Shown one piece after another: positions 57,722 through 64,000 of a stretch of DNA of 64,000 bases (position 1 is its first letter; every line of letters begins with the position of its first letter). The DNA comes from Mycolicibacterium rhodesiae JS60 (GTDB lineage Bacteria > Actinomycetota > Actinomycetes > Mycobacteriales > Mycobacteriaceae), in the NCBI GenBank assembly GCA_000230935.2, contig AGIQ01000003.1:1-64000 (forward strand), read 5' to 3'. A program made the position numbers and the translations under genes. A model generated the notes under the pieces. That model was not told where the DNA came from. It made no database searches and saw only the letters and a list, made by a program, of their open reading frames with translations.

Positions 57722-59123
57722 CACCCTCGCTCGTCGCCACTGCCCGCATCATGTGGGCACGCCGTTGTTCGATCGTTCGGCCGAACTCCTGGAGTAACAA
57801 CGGGTTCTCCCGCACGATCGTCTCGACCTGTTCACGCCCAAGGTAGACCATCGTCACCTCGCCCACCGCATATGACCAGCCGATTACCGGTTGGCGGGTC
57901 AACGTGCTCTGGCCGAGGAACGAGCCCCGTTCGTGGGTGCCGACCACGACCTCACTGCCGTCTTCCGCGAGCGCAGTCAACTGCACCTCGCCGGACAGAA
58001 TGAATTTGATTCCTGCGGGCACCTCACCGGAGCGCTGAACGAGCTCGCCGTCACCATAGCGTTCCATGCTGGCGTGCGGAACCAAGCGCTGCTGCTCCTC
58101 GCGGTCCAGGCGCAGCGTCGGTGCCACCACCGAGCGGATCGCGGCGGCTACGCGTTCGGGAGTGGAGAACTCGTCGTTGGCCTCGTCGAGGTGCAAACCC
58201 GCCCGGCGTGCCGAATACCAGATCCACCGAAGGAACGTAGCTCGTGCCTTACCGTCGTCTGCCGGGCTGCGCAACGGGATCGTCGTTTGATACTCCTTGG
58301 CTCCCAGCGCAACCGCGGTCGGACCGCGGTCTGGGTCGCACTGCGGCAACTCCGAAGCCGCTTGCACCAGCATGGCACACACTTCGTCCGGCGCGTCGTC
58401 GACGGAGAAGACGCTCGTCACCGTGATGTTGTGCTTACCCGGGGGCCGGCTCAGGTTGGTGAACGACGCTCCGGCCAGCACCGAGTTGGGGGTGATCTGC
58501 AGACCCGTACCGGTCTCCAGATGGACGGCACGCCAGTTGACTTCGATGACACGGCCTTTGGCGGCCGGGGTGTCGAGCCAGTCACCGATCTTGAACGGCT
58601 GCTCGAAGAGCATCAGCAATCCGGAGATGATCTGGCCGACCGAGTTCTGCAGTGTCAGGCCGACCACAATTGACGTGATCCCCAGCGCCGTGAACAAGCC
58701 TTTGACGTTGGCGCCCCAGATGTAGGCGAAGATCATCGCGAGGCCGATCGCGATCAGCAGGAAGCGGGCGACGTCGAGGAAGATTCCGGGGATCCGCTTG
58801 CGCCAGCTGCCATCCGGAGCACCCTGGAACAACGCCGCATTGATCCCCGACAGCAGCAACACCAGGACGACGAACGCCACCAGCGTGCCGACCATCCGCA
58901 CCGAGGTGGACCCGGCAGGCACGCGGCTGGCTTCGAGCATCAGCAGCAGCAGCGCACCCAACGGCAGTAGATAGTTGCGCAGCAGAGTCACCGGCTTGAG
59001 CAGGATGCTCTTCCTACGGCGCAGCGCATGCTGCCACTCAGTGAGGACGACGAGACCGAGCGGAAGCCCGATGGCGATCCCGACTGCCCAGTAGAACCAC
59101 GCCGAGGTGAAGACATCGGTCAT
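57702..59123 (-). CDS. MscS-like mechanosensitive channel with cyclic-nucleotide-binding domain (Rv2434c-like)
   Basis: This 473-residue protein starts MTDVFTSAWFYWAVGIAIGL. N-terminal helices lead to the MscS pore and beta domain: LGITSIVVGLTLQNSVGQII, LFEQPFKIGDWLDTPAAKGR and TGLQITPNSVLAGASFTNLS. The C-terminal ~120 residues form a cNMP-binding domain (MERYGDGELVQRSGEVPAGI, GSFLGQSTLTRQPVIGWSYA). cAMP or cGMP should gate the channel. Its ATG overlaps the stop of the cyclase gene, matching the Rv2435c-Rv2434c order. Confidence 0.93.
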   Translation of the reverse strand: MTDVFTSAWFYWAVGIAIGLPLGLVVLTEWQHALRRRKSILLKPVTLLRNYLLPLGALLLLMLEASRVPAGSTSVRMVGTLVAFVVLVLLLSGINAALFQGAPDGSWRKRIPGIFLDVARFLLIAIGLAMIFAYIWGANVKGLFTALGITSIVVGLTLQNSVGQIISGLLMLFEQPFKIGDWLDTPAAKGRVIEVNWRAVHLETGTGLQITPNSVLAGASFTNLSRPPGKHNITVTSVFSVDDAPDEVCAMLVQAASELPQCDPDRGPTAVALGAKEYQTTIPLRSPADDGKARATFLRWIWYSARRAGLHLDEANDEFSTPERVAAAIRSVVAPTLRLDREEQQRLVPHASMERYGDGELVQRSGEVPAGIKFILSGEVQLTALAEDGSEVVVGTHERGSFLGQSTLTRQPVIGWSYAVGEVTMVYLGREQVETIVRENPLLLQEFGRTIEQRRAHMMRAVATSEGDDDSRT

Positions 59124-61312
59124 TGCTGATCCTCCGACACCTGCCAGATCGATTGTGCCGCACCATCGACGGTGACCGTTCCGGCCTCGATGAAGGTCAC
59201 CGTGTCCCGTAGGGCCTCGTAGACCTTGGCGGTGACGAAGATGCCGGCTCGCGGTGAACCGTCCTTGACCTGATGGGCCAGGTTCACCGCATCGCCCCAC
59301 ATGTCATAGACAAGCGATGGGCTACCCATCAGGCCGCTGCCCACATCACCACTGTCGATCCCGGCGCGCAGCCTCAGGTCGATCCCGGCTTCGGAGTTGA
59401 ACCGTTCGACGATCCTCTCGCATTCGATCGCGAAATCCACGGTGCGGCGGACGTTGTCCAACCTGGGCACCGTCAGCCCGCAACTGGCGAGATACCCGTT
59501 GCGGACTGTGTGGACGCTCTCGACACCCAAATCAGCTGCGGCGGCCTCGATCTGGCGGAGTAATTCGTTGCCCAGGGCCAAGTACTCGGCAGGACTCATC
59601 TCGGCCTGCAGCCGGTCGATGCCGAGCAGGTCGGCGAAGATCACGGTGACATTGTGGTGTTCGGTGGCGATCGTCTCTTCGCCTTGCCGGAACCGTTCGA
59701 TCACCGTCTCCGGCATCAGCGACCTGAGCAGTTCATCGTTTTGCTGCCGTTGCTCTTTGAGAAGGTCGTCCTTGACGGTCAGACTGCGACTCATGTCGTT
59801 GAACGCCCTTGTGAGGTCGCCGAGTTCGTCGCGAGTCTCCACGGGTATGGCGACCAGGTAGTCGCCTGCGGCTATCCGTTGCGCACCGGCCTCCAATCGC
59901 CGGATCGGACGCACGAAAACCTGTGCGAGGTAGGCCGCCAGGACGCAGACGACGAAAATCATCCCGACCGTGCTGAGCACCATCGTTCGGGTGAACGAGG
60001 ATTCCTTGGCGAACGCCTCGGCCACGTCCACTTTCGCGATGATCGACCACTGCAACCCCGAATTGTGGTCGGGCAGCGGGGCATAGGACTCCAGGGCACG
60101 ATTGCCCAGATAGTCGACGGATACCAGCGTGCCTGTCTCCCCCCGGCGGGCGTTCGAGGTGGCTTGGGACGCGTCCGGCTGCACCAAGGTGGTGCCGCCG
60201 AGCAGGATTGCCTTGTCGGCGATCTCGGCGGGCGTTCCGGCGGCAGTCACCTCACGCTTGTAACGCTGCGGGTCCTCGACGAATACCCGCGAGTCCGAAC
60301 GCATCAGGCCGTCGGGACCGACCAGGAACGTCTCCCCGGTGGTACCGAGGCCGGCATCCTGCCATTTTCGGTCGAAGGTCATCAGCTGGTTGATCTTCGA
60401 GATCGGGAACTGCAGCGCCAGCACGCCCTCGGTCCTACCGTTCGGTGCGATCGGCGCGACCATCCACGCGGTGGGCTGCATCTGGGCGGGCTGATAGAAC
60501 TCGAAATCGGTGAGGCCGACGTAGTCGACGGAATTGGCCGACATCGCCTTCAGGTAGGCGGCGTGCAGTTTGGAGCCGGCGTAGGGCCCGTTGACGATAT
60601 TGGTGCCCAGGTCGACGCCCTTGTAAGCGCTGTAGACCACATTGCCCCGGCCATCGAGGAGCAACGCGTCCTGGAAACCGAACCGCGTGGCGATCTGCCG
60701 GAAGAAATCCTGATACCGCGCGTTTGCCGCCGACCACTTGCTGCCGTCGCCGGCGTCGCCCATCGCAATCGCCGCGTCATCGGTTGGCAGCCGCGCGGTG
60801 TAGTTGGCCTGCAGATAGCGCTGCGCCGGAGTGGTGGGCAGCAGCGCCGCCGCGTCCAGTTTCGTGCCACTCTGCTGGGCCGTCTGCGCGATAAAGGTGT
60901 CGTAATAGTCGACCACGCCCTGCCATTGCGGCGGGCTGACGGCAACATTGGCGAGGTCGTCGAATCCGGCGGTGAAGGCCGTCAGCGCATCGATAGTGCT
61001 TGCGCCGCGGGTATAGATGACCAACGAGTTCTTCAAGTCCACGAACTCACCCTCGAGAGCTCGCGACTGGGACTCCCGAATCTCGATCAGCCGGTTGAAC
61101 ACGGCGGTGCGAAGCGAGGACCGGCCGACCTGAAAGGCGATGGCGCCAACCACCGCGGCGGCCAGCATGGTGCAGATCACCAGCATCAGGATCAGTTTCG
61201 ATTGGATGCTGACCCGGGCCAGGACCCGGTCTCGCCGGAATCGGTCGACAAGTCTGAGCTTGCCAGGGCTCGACGCCGGCTGCGGCGCATCCTGATCAGC
61301 GACCTGCGTCAT
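59120..61312 (-). CDS. Membrane adenylate/guanylate cyclase with sensor and HAMP domains (Rv2435c-like)
   Basis: This 730-residue protein has two membrane helices flanking an extracellular sensor (~residues 60-390, Cache-like, with VVYSAYKGVDLGTNIVNGPY). A HAMP segment follows (RPIRRLEAGAQRIAAGDYLV). The class III cyclase domain reads HHNVTVIFADLLGIDRLQAE with the metal Asp, GIDSGDVGSGLMGSPSLVYD and MWGDAVNLAHQVKD. The start is the ATG after AAGGGG. Length equals that of Rv2435c. It should make cAMP in response to an external signal and acts with the MscS-cNMP channel downstream. Confidence 0.93.
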   Translation of the reverse strand: MTQVADQDAPQPASSPGKLRLVDRFRRDRVLARVSIQSKLILMLVICTMLAAAVVGAIAFQVGRSSLRTAVFNRLIEIRESQSRALEGEFVDLKNSLVIYTRGASTIDALTAFTAGFDDLANVAVSPPQWQGVVDYYDTFIAQTAQQSGTKLDAAALLPTTPAQRYLQANYTARLPTDDAAIAMGDAGDGSKWSAANARYQDFFRQIATRFGFQDALLLDGRGNVVYSAYKGVDLGTNIVNGPYAGSKLHAAYLKAMSANSVDYVGLTDFEFYQPAQMQPTAWMVAPIAPNGRTEGVLALQFPISKINQLMTFDRKWQDAGLGTTGETFLVGPDGLMRSDSRVFVEDPQRYKREVTAAGTPAEIADKAILLGGTTLVQPDASQATSNARRGETGTLVSVDYLGNRALESYAPLPDHNSGLQWSIIAKVDVAEAFAKESSFTRTMVLSTVGMIFVVCVLAAYLAQVFVRPIRRLEAGAQRIAAGDYLVAIPVETRDELGDLTRAFNDMSRSLTVKDDLLKEQRQQNDELLRSLMPETVIERFRQGEETIATEHHNVTVIFADLLGIDRLQAEMSPAEYLALGNELLRQIEAAAADLGVESVHTVRNGYLASCGLTVPRLDNVRRTVDFAIECERIVERFNSEAGIDLRLRAGIDSGDVGSGLMGSPSLVYDMWGDAVNLAHQVKDGSPRAGIFVTAKVYEALRDTVTFIEAGTVTVDGAAQSIWQVSEDQQ

Positions 61313-61475
61313 CGGCACCCCTTCGCAGTCCCCCGCAGCCGGGGTCTCCGGTGCAGATTAGCAGCACGAAGTGGCAAATGAGGCCAGTGGGACGGCTGAT
61401 AATGGCTAGGAGTTGTGCCCGGTCGGCGGGACCCGGTGGTTGAGCCTGGCGGCCACGCGTGTTCGGATAGCAGCC

Positions 61476-62330
61476 GTGGATACGACTTACGAGGGCACGC
61501 AGCGCGAGATCTCCACCGAGAAGGGCGTTCTGCGCTACCACGAGGCCGGCGAGGGTCCGGTTCTGCTGCTTCTGCACGGCTCCGGGCCCGGCGTCACCGG
61601 CTGGCGCAATTTCCGCGGCAACCTGGGCTTCTTCGCGCAGCACTACCGCTGCCTGGTGCTGGAGTTCCCCGGTTTCGGCGTGAGTGACGATTTCGGCGGC
61701 CACCCGATGCTGGACGCGCAGGCCGCGGTGCCGGCGTTCGTCGACGCCCTGGGCCTGGACAAGGTCGACGTGATCGGCAACTCGATGGGCGGCGGCGTCG
61801 GCATCAACTTCGCGATCAACTTTTCCGACCGGATCGGCAAGCTCGTGACGATCGGCGGTATCGGCACCAACATCTTCAGCCCGGGTCCCAGCGAAGGCAT
61901 CCGGCTGCTGCAGGAATTCACCGAGGACCCGACCCGGCAGCGTCTCGTCGACTGGCTGAACTCGATGGTCTACGACCCCGCACTGGTGACCGAACAGCTC
62001 ATCGAGGAGCGTTGGTCGCTGGCCACCGACCCCGAGACACTGGCCAGTGCGCGGCGCATGTACGGCAAGGCCGCGTTCGCGGCGATGACGAAGATGATGC
62101 GCAACGCCGATTTCCCGCTCCCCTGGGCCACGATGCACAAGGTGAAGGCGCCGACGCTGCTGACGTGGGGCCGCGACGACCGGGTCAGCCCGCTGGACAT
62201 GGCGCTGATCCCGATGCGCACCATCTCCAACGCCGAGCTACACGTGTTCCCCAACTGCGGGCACTGGGTGATGATCGAGGCCAAGCAGGCCTTCGAGACC
62301 ACGGTGATGAGCTTCCTGCAGCGGGACTAG
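61476..62330 (+). CDS. Alpha/beta hydrolase, HsaD/BphD-like
   Basis: This 284-residue hydrolase starts at the GTG giving VDTTYEGTQREISTEKGVLR. Motifs: LLLLHGSGPGVTGWRNFRGN (oxyanion loop), VIGNSMGGGVGINFAINFSD (nucleophile Ser), LLTWGRDDRVSPLDMALIPM (acid) and FPNCGHWVMIEAKQAF (His). The pattern is that of meta-cleavage-product C-C hydrolases acting on ring-opened aromatics or steroids. It lies next to a convergent Baeyer-Villiger monooxygenase, and both could act in degradation pathways. Confidence 0.92.
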   Translation: MDTTYEGTQREISTEKGVLRYHEAGEGPVLLLLHGSGPGVTGWRNFRGNLGFFAQHYRCLVLEFPGFGVSDDFGGHPMLDAQAAVPAFVDALGLDKVDVIGNSMGGGVGINFAINFSDRIGKLVTIGGIGTNIFSPGPSEGIRLLQEFTEDPTRQRLVDWLNSMVYDPALVTEQLIEERWSLATDPETLASARRMYGKAAFAAMTKMMRNADFPLPWATMHKVKAPTLLTWGRDDRVSPLDMALIPMRTISNAELHVFPNCGHWVMIEAKQAFETTVMSFLQRD

Positions 62331-62331
62331 A

Positions 62332-63951
62332 TCAGTCCGGCGCGGGACGCCTCAGCAGCTCGAAACCCTTGTATCCGGCGGCGGCGACCTCGGCACAGAT
62401 GTCGTTGTAGGCGCCGAAGCCACCGATGAAGAGCATGAAAACCCGCGGTTTCCCAGGCACATTGGCGCCCATGTACCAGGAATTGGCCCGGGGAAACAGC
62501 GTGGTTGCCGCGCGCTGACTGAGTTCGGCGAGCCAATTCTCGACGGCCTCCGGTGTCGCCTCGATGCCGGCATAGCCGTGCGAGTCGAGATAGCCGATGG
62601 CCGCCGCAATCCAGTCCACATGAGACTCGGCGTGCAGCACCATGTTGGCCAGCACCGCGGGCGCACCGGGACCGGTGATCACGAACAGATTCGGAAAGCC
62701 GTCGTCACCCAAGCCGAGATAGCTGCGCGGCCCGTCGGCCCAGTCGTCGCGCAGCAGTTCTCCCCCGCGCCCGACGATGTCGATCTTTCCCAATGTTCCG
62801 GTGAGCGCGTCGAATCCGGTGGCGAACACGATCGCGTCCAGGTCGACGTGGGCGTCGGAGGTGTTGATGCCGGTCTCGTCGATCGATTCGATCGGCGTGC
62901 GGCGCACGCTGATCAACGTCACGTTGGGCCGGTTGAACGCCTGAAAGTAGTTGGAGTCGGTGCAGATTCGCTTCGCCCCGATCGGATGATCGTCGGGGAT
63001 CAGCAACTCGGCGACCTGCGGGTCGTCGATGACCGCGCGGATCTTGCGCTCCCAGAACCGGCGGGCCTCGTCGTTGGCATCTTGGTTGGTCAGCTGGTCG
63101 GGAAATGTCTTGGAGTAGAGCACTCCGCCGAGTTGCCAACGCTTCTCGAAGGCCGCCCGCCGTTCTTCGGCCGACACCTCAAAGGTCAGTTTGGTGGTGC
63201 CGACATACGGCGAACCACCGCCGCTGCGAAAGGAGATCCGCCGGCGTTCGGGGTAGGTGGCCTTGACCTCGGCCACCTGCTCTGGGGTCAACGCGGTGTT
63301 GCCCGCCGGGATGCTGTAGTTGGGGGTGCGCTGGAAGACGTAGAGGTGCTCGGCCTGTTCGGCGAAGATCGGAATCGATTGAATGCCTGAGGAACCCGTG
63401 CCGATGACCGCAACCCGCTTGCCGGTGAAGTCCACGCTCTCGTGCGGCCAGTGCGCGGTGTGGTAGACCTCGCCGCCGAAACTCTCCAGACCGGCGAAGG
63501 CCGGTGTGATGGCCGATGACAATGCCCCGGTGGCCATCACGACGAAGCGTGCGGTGACGGCCTGTCCGTCCTGGGTCGTCACCGACCAGCGCAGTGTGGT
63601 TTCGTCCAGTACGGCCGACGCCACGCGGGTGTTGAAGGTGATGCCGCGGCGCAGGTCGAGTCTGTCGGCGACCCAGTTCAGGTAGGCCAGAATCTCGGCC
63701 TGCGCGGCGTATTTCTCGGTCCACGTCCATTCCTGTTGCAGTTCGTCGGAGAACGAATAGCTGTAATCGACGCTCTCGACGTCGCACCGCGCGCCCGGAT
63801 ATCGGTTGAAATACCAGGTGCCGCCCAACTCGGGCGCCGCCTCGAAGACTCGGACCGAAAGGCCCTGCTGGCGGAAGCGGTGCAGCGCGTAGAGCCCGGC
63901 GAATCCGGCGCCGACCACCACCACGTCGAGTGCCTCGCCCGCTGAGCTCAT
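62332..63951 (-). CDS. FAD-dependent Baeyer-Villiger-type monooxygenase
   Basis: This 539-residue flavoprotein starts MSSAGEALDVVVVGAGFAGL with the FAD motif GAGFAGL. The Baeyer-Villiger fingerprint FGGEVYHTAHWPHESVDF is followed by the NADPH motif VAVIGTGSSGIQSIPIFAEQ. Also present are GTWYFNRYPGARCDVESVDY and DAIVFATGFDALTG. It inserts oxygen next to a ketone to give an ester or lactone, as in cyclohexanone monooxygenase. The convergent hydrolase stop lies one base away. Confidence 0.94.
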   Translation of the reverse strand: MSSAGEALDVVVVGAGFAGLYALHRFRQQGLSVRVFEAAPELGGTWYFNRYPGARCDVESVDYSYSFSDELQQEWTWTEKYAAQAEILAYLNWVADRLDLRRGITFNTRVASAVLDETTLRWSVTTQDGQAVTARFVVMATGALSSAITPAFAGLESFGGEVYHTAHWPHESVDFTGKRVAVIGTGSSGIQSIPIFAEQAEHLYVFQRTPNYSIPAGNTALTPEQVAEVKATYPERRRISFRSGGGSPYVGTTKLTFEVSAEERRAAFEKRWQLGGVLYSKTFPDQLTNQDANDEARRFWERKIRAVIDDPQVAELLIPDDHPIGAKRICTDSNYFQAFNRPNVTLISVRRTPIESIDETGINTSDAHVDLDAIVFATGFDALTGTLGKIDIVGRGGELLRDDWADGPRSYLGLGDDGFPNLFVITGPGAPAVLANMVLHAESHVDWIAAAIGYLDSHGYAGIEATPEAVENWLAELSQRAATTLFPRANSWYMGANVPGKPRVFMLFIGGFGAYNDICAEVAAAGYKGFELLRRPAPD

Positions 63952-64000
63952 GCCCAGCAGCGTAGGTCGAGGCCCGCTAAGTTGCCCCGCTCATCGGGAC

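Overview
The window comes from a high-GC actinobacterium, most likely Mycolicibacterium or a close relative. GC is high throughout, GTG and TTG starts and apparently leaderless genes occur, and several products match Mycobacterium tuberculosis families: a Rv2435c/Rv2434c-type cyclase and MscS pair, a Rv2326c/Rv2325c-type ECF transporter, and Rv2466c-type thiol reductases. The left part looks like the relaxase end and leading region of a conjugative or mobilizable element. The middle is insertion-sequence-rich accessory DNA. From about 42.3 kb rightwards the gene content looks like ordinary chromosome.

Region 1 (1-17.6 kb). A giant MobF relaxase-helicase runs leftward off the window edge. A candidate oriT lies just upstream of its start, followed by a divergent small DNA-binding protein and an HNH protein. 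Then comes a series of genes that nearly all point back toward that oriT: four small unknown proteins, a DUF4192 protein, a fifth unknown, a secreted trypsin-like protease, a DnaB-N-domain protein, an NrdH redoxin and a ParB-like protein. Four of these transcription units are preceded by copies of the same ~230-bp leader. Three copies fold into the same long hairpin, and its outer stem is kept by compensatory base changes; the fourth is divergent but keeps an 11-bp perfect stem. The parB gene has a different but similarly structured leader, and several units end in strong hairpins. In leading regions of conjugative plasmids such structures can be single-stranded-DNA promoters (Frpo-like) that express genes as the strand enters the recipient. 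Gene orientation here fits that model, and this is the most interesting signal in the window.

Region 2 (17.6-34.6 kb). An IS3 copy truncates an alpha/beta hydrolase gene, and a second IS3 copy is frameshifted. Two remnants of the same integrase type flank a GNAT and zinc-ribbon gene pair. A zeta-type toxin-antitoxin pair has a palindromic operator over its RBS. A CHAT-domain fragment abuts a secreted HNH-type nuclease gene. A stress-type cluster follows: MarR, two DsbA-like reductases with altered CxxC motifs, an ECF transporter, a second MarR and an NmrA-like SDR. Three near-identical palindromes lie at its promoters. An IS5 element with a CTAG duplication splits a helix-turn-helix gene whose reading frame can be rejoined.

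Region 3 (34.6-42.3 kb). A lipoprotein gene is followed by a three-gene recombinase operon (tyrosine recombinase, XRE protein, zinc-finger recombinase-like protein) reminiscent of Tn554 TnpA/B/C. Next to it is a translationally coupled pair, an HExxH metallopeptidase and an MBL-fold hydrolase, bracketed by direct repeats. This is a candidate cargo or defence system.

Region 4 (42.3-64 kb). Core-like genes: a SnoaL-fold protein, a secreted Cys-containing tandem-repeat protein, DUF1801, a tight operon of sulfurtransferase, membrane protein, K+ channel, thiolase and DUF35, a P1/DmpA-type aminopeptidase, a thioesterase, MFS and EamA transporters, MarR, a sulfotransferase with a DUF1214-like partner, a cyclase, MscS-cNMP and LhgO operon, an alpha/beta hydrolase and a Baeyer-Villiger monooxygenase.
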